Assembly: GCF_023159225.1 (NCBI RefSeq)
Contig: NC_063162.1
Coordinates: 100,363,594 to 100,427,593, forward strand
Direction: 5' to 3'
DNA: 64,000 bases
Origin: Perognathus longimembris pacificus
Lineage: Eukaryota; Chordata; Mammalia; Rodentia; Heteromyidae
Shown here piece after piece: positions 22,707-34,935 of this stretch; positions within the stretch are counted from its first letter, which is position 1, and each line of letters opens with the position of its first letter. The translations under genes and the position numbers were made by a program. The notes beneath the pieces are model-generated. The model did not search any database, was not told the origin of the DNA, and saw only the letters and a list, made by a program, of their open reading frames with translations.

Positions 22707-25184
22707 TATTGGTTTGGTTTTTGGAACCACCATACTATTCTCTGTAGCAGTGGCATCATTTTGCGTTCTCACTGTGTACAGGGATTCCAATTCCTATATG
22801 TCTTTGCAAATACTTGTTACTTTGTTTTCTTGCAAATAGCCACCATAATGGGTATGAAATGCTGTCATTTCTACTCTTTAAATTTACAAATCAAAATGCC
22901 ATGTATTATCGACAAGTCATTCATAATGTCTTTTAACTTCCTGGTTTAACTTTTATTAATTAGAAGACACACAGGTTCCCGCAAGTATTGACTGACCACA
23001 TGCCTTGTGCAAAGCATGAAGTTGATTCTGTAGACATCCATTGTAACACTTGAATATTGACTTTTACAATGTTGAATTGGAGCATATATGTCTATGGGGA
23101 ACTTGTACCAAATGCTTTTGCTATGAGAATAGTATAAGTTAGCATTTTTGTTTTATTGCCTCACAAGAACATTATTTTTAATCCAGATCAACAGCAAAGT
23201 TGCCCTAGGTCTGAAAATAGATAGGAGAATTCCTGCTGAATGTTTAGGAATATTCTAGAGTTGTACAGTACAGTTCTGCATTGGGCATTTCTCCCTACCA
23301 TTGAATCTTCAAAGATGACAGCATAAACCCTAACCACCCAATTATAATTGCTTAGCTGAGCTGATAAAAAGGATGTGGTGTCAATTTAATTGACCTATTT
23401 TACTGGCCTACAAGATTGGAATTCCAAATTAGAAAAAAAGAAATTAACAGTCTGAGGGAGAGTTTTCCTCAAATGACTACAAAGCCAGGGAATATAAGAA
23501 ATGCTGATGGTAAAGGACACAAATCAACATCAAACTAATACTCCTCCATTGCACACGCTGCTTGAATACTTTACACTATGCAGGAATGAAAGATCCTATC
23601 TAGCATTATATACTCCCTAATTTTCTTCTGGATTTCCCTGTGCTAAAGCATAATTTGGTTCACATGGGAATAAAAAAGTATCAGTTACTATCAGGCAAAA
23701 AGGAGTCTTTAAATGTTTTTACTATTAAGTGGTAATACAAAGGGCTAGAAATAGTACTTTGAATACATATGGCCACGTACCTACATATTTGACTTCTGTG
23801 ATATGCATGGTGTATTGGCTCAAAACCCACTATAACCAGAAAGATCTATTCCAGGGATGATCTGATGGAATCCTGTAGGGGGTCTTCTACTGGGTAATAT
23901 GTAATGAATTTGCCTTATCTTTCTCAAGTGGGCTGAAACATTGAAAAAAATTAGTATATGTATTTGGGGTGATGATCCTTTTTCCCAAATTTCAACTTTA
24001 AAGCTTTGAAATGCCCTCCCATTTGAATAGTACAATTTATAGCTTTTTTTTTTTTTTGACAAACATCACAAACTCATGTTAAACACCCTGAACAGATTTG
24101 TCCTCAAGGCAAGAGGAAAAGTGCTTAGCTAATTCCACTAATTCTGTCTTATGGTAAAAATGGGCTGTGGAAGAGTTTCATCCTGGAGATTTTTGGTTCT
24201 TTGAGGGAGGATGCTTGTGAGCTGAGTGAGCAAAGCACACTGCTGCCTTCCAAAGCCTGGTGCGCCTTTTCAGTCCCTCACCTCAATAGAGAGCCGAAAG
24301 GACAAAAGTGAACAAAGGAGGCCTGTTTTGCCTGCCCCACTTGCTGGGCTGTTGTCTTGGCCCTTTTCAGAGAAGGGGGGTGGGGGGAGTTGGGTCAAAG
24401 TTGAAGAACGCTGAAAAGGAATTCAAGCTTCATGTTGGAATTTGAATTATAGCTTCAGTTTGAGTGCTGTGTCGATTAGTTTGAATAGAAAAATTTTGAA
24501 TCTGAGGAAGCTTAAGTGACAGATGGTGTTGGAACAACGAACATAGCGCTGGATGGCATACCCAAAATGTTGAGTGCCCAAGCCAGGCACTCAGTAAACA
24601 TCTAGTTAGCTGACAAAAGTTTGGAAACTGTAGGAAATGCAGTTTGATGCTGAACAGCACATAAAGATGTTGGACTGTGTGAATTAATGGGAGGGGAGCC
24701 GGCTCTGGCATACTCTCAGATGCATTTGTCCCTTCTAATTACATTGCAAATATTCTTTTGACTCTTCTGCAGCTTTCCTATTTACTATCTGGTTGAATAA
24801 ATACAAAAATGCCCAACCTGTCCCTTTTAAAATTGCACCACAGTATTTTGGTAATATCTGTAGAGTATTTTGATATGTGACAAGATAAACTTGTTATAAA
24901 CATTGATTAGCCAGCCCCCCCCACCATGAATATACATTTAGGAAAAGTCATTTTGGATTCTGGTTCTAGTAGGGGGTCTATCAGTCATATATAATTGAAG
25001 TTTTTAGTATGGCAATAATTTACCATTCAATTTGGTAAGCAGCATCCAGCTTTAAATGTTTCAGCAGAGGAGACTAACTATGTGTCATACTGTAATAATG
25101 AAACACCTATCGGGAAGTAGGGGTTACTGGAATGCAAATTAAATTTAAAAACCTGGGGTACTAGACACTGTGTTGAAAATGAAC
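22707..25184. other. Long unique AT-rich stretch
   Basis: Almost no recognisable interspersed repeats occur in 2.5 kb, and no coding exon was seen. Confidence 0.4.
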
Positions 25185-25322
25185 TTGTAGGTGGGGATGG
25201 GAAGGAAAAACTGAGAGTGAGGGAAAGGATGACATTGTCCAAAAAGAAATGTACTCTTTACCTGATGTATGTAACTATAACCCTTCTCTATATCACCTCT
25301 ATAGTAACAATAAAAAATTTTT
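25185..25322 (+). mobile_element. Older L1 3' end fragment, sense
   Basis: This is the plus-strand copy of the older tail type: a purine-rich stretch, GACATTGTCCAAAAAG, AATGTACTC, TGTAACTATAACCC, then AATAAAAAATT. Confidence 0.7.
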
Positions 25323-25358
25323 TAAATGGAGGTACCTAGTGCTGTATAAAACTACTGT

Positions 25359-25581
25359 AGGGGGCTGGGAATATGGCCTAGTGGCAAGAGTGTTTGCCTC
25401 ATATACATGAAGCCCCAGGTTCGATTCCCCAGCACCACATATATAGATAACGGCCGGAAGTGGCACTGTGGCTCAAGTGGCAGAGTGCTAGCCTTGAGTA
25501 AAAAGAAGCCAAGGACGACAGTGCTCAAGCCCTGAGTCCGAGGCCCAGGACTGGCCAATAAATAAATAAATAAATAAAAAG
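25359..25581 (+). mobile_element. IDL-Geo SINE with target duplication
   Basis: A full dimer with an AATA-type tail is flanked by AAAACTACTGT at 25348-25358 and 25582-25592. Confidence 0.95.
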
Positions 25582-26367
25582 AAAACTACTGTTGGAATTC
25601 AAGAATTTATCTTGTTTGAAAAACTGAGAAATGGAAAGTTGAAAATTTCCTGCATTTTATTTTGGCATCATTGGTTCTTTAAATGACTTGATGCAGTCTT
25701 ATGTTCCTATGTTAGCACGATGGGTAAAAGCCATTTTATATATACATACATACACACATACATTCATATACACACATAAACATATATCTTTTAGATAAAT
25801 GACACTGACATGAACATAATAACAAAACAGTAAAGAGGAAATCCAGACATAATACTGTAATATAAACAAAAGCTCATTTGGTTCAGAATTGATTATATTA
25901 ATCTATGTGATGTGATGCATGTGTGTTACATAAATCATGATATTTATTTTTTATATTTCATAAATTTGCAAATAAACTACATTTTAATAGATGAAATGGG
26001 TGTTTTTCAGTTCAGTGGATACACACACACATATATACATCTCTGTATATATTTTAGCAACAGTTGCCCCAATGCAAAATTACAGTAGGAGGTAGATATA
26101 TAGAGGGTTGATTGCTGTCCTAGGACAATGAGGGAGCTCATTAACTACAGATAGTGAGAGAGTTTATGGTCCTATTTATTTTCTGGGACCTGGAATGGAA
26201 GATTACAGACAAGGGAGTATAAAGTGTTCAGAAACAAGGAAAGCTCAGGTGGATAATGAGAATTGTGATATATTGGAGAAGTGTCATATGGCAGAAGTGA
26301 GGAAAATTGTAAATAATGAGGAGAGAATGAAGATAAGAACATCGTTAGGGCAATAACTTAAAATCTT

Positions 26368-26610
26368 TTTTTTTTTTTTTTTTGCTGGTCCTGAGGTTTG
26401 AATTCTTGGCCTGGGCACTGTCCCGGAGCCTATTTTTGCTCAAGGCTAGTGCTCTACCACTTGAGTCACAATACCACTTCTGGCCTTTTCTGATTAGTTT
26501 ATTGGAGAAAAGGGTCTCACGACTTTCCTGCCTGGGCTGGTTTCCAACCATTATCCTCAGATCTTAGCCTCCATAGTAGCTAGGATTACAGGCATGAGCC
26601 ACCAGTGCCT
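26368..26610 (-). mobile_element. B1-like/Geo composite SINE, full length with target duplication
   Basis: This is the cleanest example of the family. It has a poly(T) tail, the Geo half (26386-26488), an internal GATTAGTTTATTGGAGA linker, and a B1-like half ending GCCACCAGTGCCTGG. GGCAATAACTTAAAATCTT flanks it perfectly at 26349-26367 and 26611-26629, proving that the composite moved as one unit. Confidence 0.96.
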
Positions 26611-26629
26611 GGCAATAACTTAAAATCTT

Positions 26630-28737
26630 AAAGACAAAAGGAAGAAAAAAAATTTATGGGTGATTGTCTAACTAATAGAGAATAGTCTCCATTTTAAAAT
26701 ATTTTAACAGTATCTTATTATAGGACTTTAGGTCACTGAAGAAATTTGATGTCATAAGATAGAAATACCTTATAAGTTACTCGGTAAAATGAAATGTGCT
26801 AATCCTTTTCCACTTAGAAGAAATATATTGAAATGATTCCCTAGGAAGTAAAAACTAAAGTTATTTCCATGGAAAACAGTTAAATTATCATCCAAATTGG
26901 CCCTTCTTTCCAGCAATTGTGTTTCTTTATATCCAGGTAGCCATGGTTTGAGAAAACTATATCAAACTGTACTTAGCCAATCCCTTTAAGTGGTTATTTA
27001 TGTGCCGCAGGATTCTTCACTTTGAACAAGGTTTCTATGATGATTAGACTTCCAAAATATATTAGAGTTCAGTTCTAGAGCAACTTTTCAGAAACATGGG
27101 ATGGGCATTTTATTGGGTGTAGGTAAATGGCATAGCACAATCAATATTCAGTGAAACCTGAGCAAATAAGTCTAAAGAAAAATCAGAAAAGGAGTACACT
27201 GAAGGAACGTGAGGAAAAGTACCTCATCTGTAAAGAGATATTTGATAGTCACTGTTCTAGATAATTTAGAGAGGCCAAGTCCCACATGAGAAAGGGGGAA
27301 ACAAACAAATGAAAATACCATCCAGGCTGTACTTTGCTTGTATAGAATCCTGTCAGCATTCCCTGGGTCTCTGACTGTGGAAACACTGTCCTGATTCTGT
27401 TCTCGTAGAAGCCTGAGCTCCTTTTCTGATTTCCTGTGGCAGAATGGAGATGGGAGTCTCTCAGGTTTGATGATGAATGAGGGCAAGAATGAATGATTGA
27501 ATACATGAATGTTGTTGTTGTTGTTGTTCTTAAGCCAAAATGTCAGTGGAATATTTGCTGGAGAAAATGGAGAAAGTTTATCCTCAGCCCAGTTTGAAGA
27601 AATAGATGAAGTCAAGACCATGGAAAATTAAACATTCATAATTTCATGCCTGCATTCTCTAGATTATAACTTGCTTCCTGATTCCAAATTATGCCCTTGA
27701 GCAGGCAAGTGAAACCATTTAATCTAGAAGGGTAGCATTAAAAAAAATTGTCATTGCGGATCTTTTGTGACCTCGAAGAGTTCCGCTATAATTTCCTAGC
27801 TGTGCTCATGGCAGATGATTCCAGGTTTACAAAAGGCTTTCCTTCCTTTTCACTCTTTGAAGCTGGTGCTTGCCATTTCCCTCTGGAAGTGTCTGGGTGA
27901 CTGCACATTGATTGAGTTAAGCACTCTTTGAGATTGCTTTCTACCATGTGCATTTGGAAAAAAAAAGATCAGTAGTGAGGCAACAGGACAGAAAGCAAAA
28001 CTGAGAAGGCTAGCATGAAGCAGATCAGAACCACTCTTGCTTCAGCTCTTAAAACATCACTGTCGCCCCTCTTTAGTTGATCATTATGTACTTCAATCTG
28101 TTGTTTTCTTTATAGTCCAAGATGTGATTAAAGCTACTGCATGGCCATTCCCAACCAGTTAGTTACTTAAGAGGACTGGATTCAAGGCAGTAGTTCTCTG
28201 TTTGAGAGAACTCTAGCATGCAAAGTTATATGAAATTTTTGATTAATGAAATAACCAGAAATACTGGTCTATAACTGAATTGATTAGGAAAACCATACTC
28301 CATGGCTTTGGGGAAATTACCTAAGTATTTCTTTTCCTTTGCTAGAAAATGAGATAGAATGAAAAACTTTCTCATCACTCATCCCTGTCTTATAAAGACA
28401 TGTAGCTTCATCAAATGATGATTTAAAATGAAACTGCAGAAAGAACAATGATATAAATCTATGTTGTTTTAGTTAGAAAATACCAGTAATTGTTTCACTA
28501 TACCATTCTGACAAAATTTGCTTGGGGCTATGTGTGTATCATATACCCACGATATCTGTATCTGCTTGATTTTGAATAAATGAAGTGGTCTTATACTAAG
28601 GACTAAGAGATTAGTACCCTTCTTGGGTCTGTGAAAAATAACTTTTTCAAAGCACAAACTGTATTCTTGATTGAATCCATGTGATAAAGTAAGGATGTAC
28701 ATTCAGCGCGTACTTTTTTCTTCAGTTCCATTTAAGC
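26630..28737. other. Long unique stretch, repeat-poor
   Basis: About 2.1 kb has no recognised SINE, L1 or LTR. A GTT repeat lies near 27510. The stretch could hold regulatory DNA, but no specific element is claimed. Confidence 0.4.
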
Positions 28738-29106
28738 CAGTATGATAGCTAATCTTGATTGTCAACTTGATTGAATTGAGAAGTGCCCTAGGCAATTAAC
28801 AAAACATCTGTTTGGATACGTCCTTGAGGGTGTTCCCAGAGATGATTGGCTAAATGAGCAAGACCTCCCCCAAATATGGATGGCACCTCCCTGTAGGCCG
28901 GGGCCTACAGTAGAGAAAGCTCTCTAACAAAGGCTATCTCTCCCCATCCCCTCTCCCCTTTGCTGCCTGGCCACCATTAAGTGAGCTGCTCACTACCATA
29001 ATCTCCCACCTGTGATGGGCTGTACCTCTGAAATGTGAGCCAAAATACATTTTCTTAAATTGTTTATGTCAGGTTATTTTCTTATAGTGATGAAAAACTA
29101 ACACAA
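28738..29106 (+). mobile_element. Medium-reiteration repeat of the rodent TTGTCAACTTGA type, family not assigned
   Basis: It starts GATAGCTAATCTTGATTGTC and ends in a GTGAGCCAAAATACATTTTC, TTGTTTATGTCAGG and ACTAACACAATC sequence. Rodent genomes contain many copies with this order. I recognise the pattern but not the family with certainty, and it is either an LTR or a DNA-transposon relic. Confidence 0.55.
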
Positions 29107-29290
29107 TCAGGAATAGATTTTTGAAATCTAATTGTGTTTATTTTAAGCCATAATTCCATTTGTGTCAGTAATTTTCTGTGTCAGCCATGACTGACTACCG
29201 ACCTTATAAACTGACAAAGCATGAAGTCATTTCAATACATTAAATTCACCCAATTTTTAAACAGAAAATGCTTAGATGTCTGATATAAAG

Positions 29291-29425
29291 AAGCTGGGCA
29301 CAGTGGCACATGCCTGTCATCCTAGCTATTTGAGAGGCTGAAATTTGAAGGATCACAGTTACCTATCAGCCAAGACAGAATAAGTTCAAGAGACTCTATC
29401 TCTAAGGAATAAGCTGGGGGGAAGG
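29291..29425 (+). mobile_element. B1-like SINE, left half only
   Basis: GCTGGGCACAGTGGCACATG and TAGCTATTTGAGAGGCTG are B1-like. The copy fades after the GAGACTCTATCTC linker. Confidence 0.75.
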
Positions 29426-29519
29426 AGGTGGGTGTAGTGTTGAGTGTTTTTCCAGCTCTTGACAGGAAGCAAAATGTAGGAAGATCACAGTCCAGGCCTG
29501 TACCTGTTCACCTGTTTCT

Positions 29520-29665
29520 TTTTGCTCAAGGCTAGCATAGCACTCTGCCACTTGAGCCACAGTGCTCCTTCTGGCCGTTTTCTATATATGTGGTGCTTGG
29601 GAATCAAACCCAGGACTTCATGTATAGGAGACAAGCACTCTTGCCACTAGGCCATATTCCCAGCC
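29520..29665 (-). mobile_element. IDL-Geo SINE lacking 3' part but with target duplication
   Basis: The left monomer is complete, but the element stops inside the Geo monomer at its internal A-rich site (TTTTTGCTC on this strand). Flanks are CCTGTTCACCTGTTTCT at 29503-29519 and CCTGTTCACCTGCTTCT at 29666-29682. The duplication abuts the internal site, so the shortening happened at insertion and was not a later deletion. Confidence 0.85.
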
Positions 29666-29682
29666 CCTGTTCACCTGCTTCT

Positions 29683-31599
29683 AAATGAAACACTTATCAA
29701 GAAAAAAGAAAGCTTAACAATACAGCTTCCCCACATCTCCATGTTTCTCTATGTCTGTGTCTATATATTTATATAGTTCCTGTACCAAAGGAATATGTGT
29801 ATCTAAACCAGGCATTTCAAAAGTTGCTATACATTGAATTAACGTACAGAAAGTCTAAGATTTGTTGAGAGCATCATTTTTTAAGCCACCTATATGATTC
29901 ATAGCTTAGGTAATTAATCTTCTTGGTAATAGTCAAGTTGACTTCAACTTCACTGCTGCTATGGAGTGTAATTTGTCATCAACTTAGAACTTAGAGGTCT
30001 GTATCTGTTGAAGTCTCTACAAGTACATTTGCTACTCCATATGTACAAATGTACAAGTACATTTGCTAACCAGGAAGTTCCTTCTGACATGAAAAATGAT
30101 GTGGCTGTTGATATTTACTCATGTTGAAGAAAGCAAAGCCTTGGATAAACTCTCAGACAACTGTAGTCTGGATGCTGCTTCAGTGGGGTAGAGTAAAAGA
30201 TACCATTATAGGGCATTTTGAAGCTAGAGATGCAGAATTTCTAAGAGCTTTGAGTCAACTTGAATTTTAATTTGAGTTCAGTATAAACTCTAAAATCATT
30301 TTACACTTGTCCTTTTGATGTTTGCTCATTGGATGTGGATAGCCTCTTTTCATTTCCACCAGCGGTAGCCCTGCCTGTCTTAGCTGGGATCCTTCTCCAG
30401 GGAAGTGACCTTGACTAGGAAAGTATTGTGTACGACATTTAATGAACAGCTATGACCCCTAATTGTTTAAAGTAATCCCAATAAGTGCTTTGGTAGGAAG
30501 ATTATAAGGAAGAATGCTGAGGATTTTACAGCTCCTTGATTTGTGTGATTCATTGATTCCATTTTAACAGATAAGCCATTTGTCAATTTGGGATTTCCTC
30601 CTGATGATCACACTTAAACCTTGCTATGGACTTGGGTTTATTTATGATCCTGATGAGGATCTACCAGCATCCACCAGGAAATACTTCTGAATCATGGTTG
30701 TTTTAATTTTGCATATTCTTACAGCTTTCCTTTAATGCATAAGGCAGTGAGGTACCAATTGATTGGCTATGATATGTAAAGCCCTAGGCAGGAGAGGAGA
30801 ATATGGCATCATTTACATATGAAAAGTCCCTATTTCTATGTAACTATAGGTCTTTTGAATATTTTCTTGGAAAGACAATTTTGTGAAGATTGTTTGAAAG
30901 GTTTATGTGGACCATTGTAACATCTGGTGATGGACTCAACTGTATTTGCAAATGTTCTAAGGAGGGGACAGTAGTGTTTCTTCTATGATAAATTACCTAA
31001 TTTGGATCTGTTATATTTATTATTTGGGACTGTTAGCCAAGATTCTGTTGTACTAAACCTGGCATTTCAAAGCTTTGTGTACTAAGCTACCTTCCTTATT
31101 TCCAATTCTAGACATGCAAAATCCATGTTGGCAAACTAACTACTGCCTGCAAAAATGGAGATAGGCATGTCTATGGCTACCAGTACCTGTTCCGATCATT
31201 GTCTAAGCAATGTATCTCTGATCCCTGCTGCACACTGAGGAGTAGGTCTAGTCATGAATATGCATGTGTCAAACACCTGGGACCAACAGATCCCTCCTCA
31301 AGGAATGGCAGAGTATCAGTTACTTGAAACTGATGACTCCACTGGACTTGTGGCAGCTGCTGTCTGTAACCCACAGGGTTCCCTTCCCTCCCCTGACAGC
31401 TGCACATCACATCCTGCCTGTGGTTACACCACTTCAGCCACCTCCATCATCAGAACATCAAAAACAAGGGGGCCAGGTTACTGATCCCAAGATATTCCTT
31501 TATGGTCCTAGGTATTATATATAAAAGATGTGTGTCTGAATTTAGGAAATAAGGTCACCATGTTTTTTTAACATGTTATTACTATTAATAAATAACAAT
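29683..31599. other. Long unique stretch, repeat-poor
   Basis: About 1.9 kb has no recognised repeat apart from a 16-bp direct repeat, TACAAGTACATTTGCT, at 30018 and 30052. Confidence 0.4.
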
Positions 31600-31725
31600 C
31601 TCAGACATTTATTGGTTATTTAACCATACAAAATACCTTATATTTAGTCTTCACAAAGCTCCCTTGCATCAGAGCTTAGTGTTATTTTATCTGGCTTTGA
31701 TAAATGACAAGGGAATGAAATTTTG
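31600..31725 (-). mobile_element. MIR element, antisense
   Basis: ACATTTATTGGTTATTTAAC, CCTTATATTTAGTCTTCACA and GTGTTATTTTATCTGGC follow antisense MIR order. Confidence 0.6.
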
Positions 31726-31975
31726 CTTTCTGCATGTTGTGGGTTATGACCCAAACTTTAAAGGGAAATGTTTTGTAGCAGTCAGTGCCCTGAAGATCCT
31801 ATTGAAATAACAAGGCTGGCCTCATCTGATTTAGAGCACATTTCAGTTGATAGGAGTGTATTCTTGACCAATTGAATATAGTTTTTAGGATTCTCCAAAC
31901 AATCTGATTTGTGACTACTGTAGTCAGTAGGATTATTGGGAAGCAAATGAATCAAAATTTTAAATACATGTAAAT

Positions 31976-32180
31976 TGGGGCTGGGAATATGGCTTAGTGG
32001 TAAAGTGCTTGCCTTGCATGCATGAAGTCCTGGGTTTGATTCCTCAGCACCACATACACAGAAAAAGCTGGAAGTGGCACTGTGGCTCAAAGTGGTAGAG
32101 TGTTAGCCTTGAGCAAAAAGAAGCCAGGGACAGTGCTCAGGCCCTGAGTCCAAGCTCCAATAAATAAATAAATACATACA
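31976..32180 (+). mobile_element. IDL-Geo SINE with target duplication
   Basis: A full dimer has an AATA/CATA-rich tail. TACATGTAAAT flanks it at 31965-31975 and 32181-32191. Confidence 0.93.
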
Positions 32181-32224
32181 TACATGTAAATCGTTACTTT
32201 TAAAAGTTGTCTTGTATTTTGGTG

Positions 32225-32345
32225 GTCCATGTGTTTCTTAGTAAAATAACTTTTGCATATTCCAAAGGAAGATTTTTATTTTCACTCACCCACACACACA
32301 CACTCACACAAACACACACACACACACACACACGCAGAAAAAAAT
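32225..32345 (+). repeat. Local direct repeat copy 1 with (CA)n
   Basis: GTTTCTTAGTA, TAACTTTTGCATATTC and AAGATTTTTATTT precede a CA repeat at 32290-32335. The same order recurs at 33277. Confidence 0.8.
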
Positions 32346-33122
32346 CCTACTACATTTAACAAAAAACCATTGAAAGGAAGAATGCCAGGCTATTCCCTTT
32401 TCCAGGAAAGACAGCTCCTTCTGTGTTTTATTTCCATGGTAACCATTAAGTTTCAGCTTGAGAATAATGAACCTTCAAGACACCATCTAGTTGATGGTGT
32501 TGACCATCTCCTTAGGGAATATATAGTGCTTCCTGGTGCCAAGAAAACACCTGAAGTAGAATTGTAACAGGCTGCTGAGGTTTTTAAGCATACAGCAAAA
32601 TCAATAAAGACTGAAGTTTCTCTGAGTTGACTACTGTCAGAAAATATTTAGTGTTAGATGGCAGTTCAGTAGACAGCAAAGTACTGTGAGAAGATAGACC
32701 TTAACAATGTTCTCAGGACACCAAAAGAGTTGCAGAACTCACAGCTCCTGATCTCTTGGGTGAATGAAATTTTAGGACACACACAGTTTACAAAAGGGAA
32801 AGGGGACCTAAGCAAACAGTTGCTGATGCTCAGACTTTTGTTTGGGTAGAAGCACTAAATGGAATCACTTCCTGGTGGGGTAATCAGAAGGAAACTCTTG
32901 TCTAAAGGTAACTCTACCCTCTTTGGAAAGCTGAAAGTCTTAAATTATAAGTAAACCTTCATTCATTACTGAGTAAGCTGAAAGAGGAATAAAACCCAAC
33001 TAGTGGAAAACTTGGCTGCCCCTTCTGTGGCTCATGTAAAATGGTTACTGTGAATTGACTTGTAAGAAATTAGTAGGGATAAAAAAAACACAAAACTTCC
33101 TTTTAAGTAATTTGCTACAAAA

Positions 33123-33258
33123 GGTGGGTGCTAGTGGCTCACACATGTAATCATAGCTACTCAGGTTGAGATATGATGATCATGGTTTGAAGCCAGCTCA
33201 GGCAGACAAATCTGTGAGATCTTTTATCCAATTAACCAAAAAAAAAAAAAAAAAAAAG
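33123..33258 (+). mobile_element. B1-like/Geo SINE cut at the linker, with A-tail
   Basis: The B1-like half is followed by GATCTTTTATCCAATTAACC and then a 20-bp A-tail. The Geo half is absent, as though 3' priming happened at the linker. Confidence 0.8.
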
Positions 33259-33276
33259 CTGTATGTGTATGTTAGG

Positions 33277-33330
33277 GGTCTGTGAGTTTCTTAGTAAGGT
33301 AACTTTTATGTATTCAAAAGTAAGATTTTT

Positions 33331-33370
<40 letters not shown>

Positions 33371-33371
33371 A
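33277..33371 (+). repeat. Local direct repeat copy 2 with (CA)n
   Basis: GTTTCTTAGTA, TAACTTTTATGTATTC and AAGATTTTTATTT precede a CA repeat at 33336-33371, as in copy 1 about 1.05 kb upstream. Confidence 0.8.
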
Positions 33372-33460
33372 CTGTGGCCCAAGTAGTAGAGCACTAGTAT
33401 TGAGTAATATCAGCCAAGCAAGAATTGAGGCCCTAAATTCAAGCTCTACTGCTGGTGCAC
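33372..33460 (+). mobile_element. Geo right-monomer fragment
   Basis: GTGGCCCAAGTAGTAGAGC and AAATTCAAGCTCTACTGC mark a diverged right monomer lying directly after a CA repeat. Confidence 0.65.
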
Positions 33461-33510
33461 ACGCACGCGAACCCCCCACCCCCACATTTTAGGGTCATTT
33501 AAAAAATTAT

Positions 33511-33759
33511 ATCACGCTAGGCTCTGTTGGCTCACACCTGTAATCATAGCTACTCAGGAGGCTGAGATCCGAGGATCATGGTTCAAAGCCAGGCTGGGCA
33601 GGAAAATCCATGAGATGCTTATCTCCAATTATCCACCAGAAAACCGGAAGTGGTGCTGTGGCTCAAGTAGTAGAGCACTAGCTTTAAGCTGAAGAGCTCA
33701 GTCAGGGATCGTGCCCAGGCCCAGAGTTCAAGCCCCACAACCTAAGAAGAAAAAAAAGG
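33511..33759 (+). mobile_element. B1-like/Geo composite SINE, full length
   Basis: Both halves are well preserved (GGCTCACACCTGTAATCATA, linker CTTATCTCCAATTATCC, AAACCGGAAGTGGTGCTGTG, GAGTTCAAGCCCCACAACC), with a short A-tail. Confidence 0.93.
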
Positions 33760-33761
33760 TG

Positions 33762-33865
33762 ATGTGCAGAGAGGTTACGATTATATGTCAGGTAACGAGT
33801 ACATTTCTTTTTGGACAATGTTACCACTTCCCTCACGTTCTCCCAGTTTTTCCTTTCAGGTATGA
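33762..33865 (-). mobile_element. Older L1 3' end fragment
   Basis: It shares the tail landmarks GTGCAGAGAGGTTACG, GTCAGGTAACGAGTAC and TTGGACAATGTTACC. It lies directly against the A-tail of the SINE at 33511-33759. Confidence 0.7.
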
Positions 33866-34071
33866 TTTCTTCAAAAATCTTTTCTAGCACACTTTTTTTT
33901 TCTCTCTTTCTGTCCTCTCTTTATGGAAGCATGATAGTATTTGTAATGATAGGCTTGATGCTGTTCCTGGCTACCTGGGGCTCTGCTTATTTTTGTTCAT
34001 TATCCTTTCTCTCCATGCTTCAGATTGGGACTCATATCTCCAATTATGCAACAAAAAAACCCACAACTGGA

Positions 34072-34352
34072 TGTGTGTGGCTCCAGTGATAGTGCTAGCC
34101 TCGAGCAGGAAAATCTCAGGAACAGTGCTCAGGCCCTGAGTTTAAGCCCCAGAACTGGCATAAAAAAATTAGGACTGAGTCACCAAGAAAGAAAGGAAGG
34201 AAAGGAGGAAGGAAGGAAAAGAAAGAAAGGAAAAAGGAAAGAAAAGGAAAAAGGAAAAGAATGGAAAGGAAAAAGGAAAGGAAAGAGGAAAGGAAAAAGG
34301 AAAGAAGGAAGGAAAGAAAGAAAAAAGAAAGGAAGAAAGAAAGGAAAGAAAT
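34072..34352 (+). mobile_element. Geo right monomer with large GAAA/GGAA tail
   Basis: The right monomer (34072-34160) ends in an A-rich tail followed from 34183 by about 170 bp of GAAA, GGAA and AAAGG units. The microsatellite probably grew from the tail. Confidence 0.75.
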
Positions 34353-34827
34353 CTGACAGAGAAATAAATTCAATATTAAAGGATACTGAATTTAGAAATA
34401 TAAAAACGTATAGAAATGCTAATGAGGCATGTAGATGTGTATTGGGTTGTGAAGAGAGACTAGGAGTAATGCATTTCTGCCAATGGATCTGAGCTCCACT
34501 AGAATGTGGGACAGTGGTAACAAAGTCTGTCTTTCACTGTGTTGTTGCCTCAGAACTGCTGTGTTCTGCTCATGGCAAGTTCTCTGACATGCCTATCCTG
34601 GGTGCTGGGTCTGGTTCTGCACTGTTATTCCTCATTTCAAGGCATTTTTCAGGGGCTGCCAACACAGTTCTCACAGTGCTGGCCCAATCTTGACCCCAGG
34701 GATGAAGAATTACACTATGTTCAGAAGCTATTCCTATTACATACGTAGCTCCTTTTCCCTCCAAATCTAAGTATTACCCTGGAAATACCGACTCTTAGAC
34801 ATAGGCAAGATGTTGAGTGTACCACTT

Positions 34828-34935
34828 GACCTTAACTAAGAGCTAAGGGCTAGAGAGGACTTGTCCAAGGTCACAGAGCAGTTATATGGTCTATGACCAT
34901 TATTCAGGTCCAACTCAGTTGTCTCAGGATAAGCC
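34828..34935 (-). mobile_element. MIR core, antisense
   Basis: GGCTAGAGAGGACTTGTCC, AAGGTCACAGAGCAGTTA and CAGGTCCAACTCAGTTGTC match the antisense MIR core. Confidence 0.7.
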
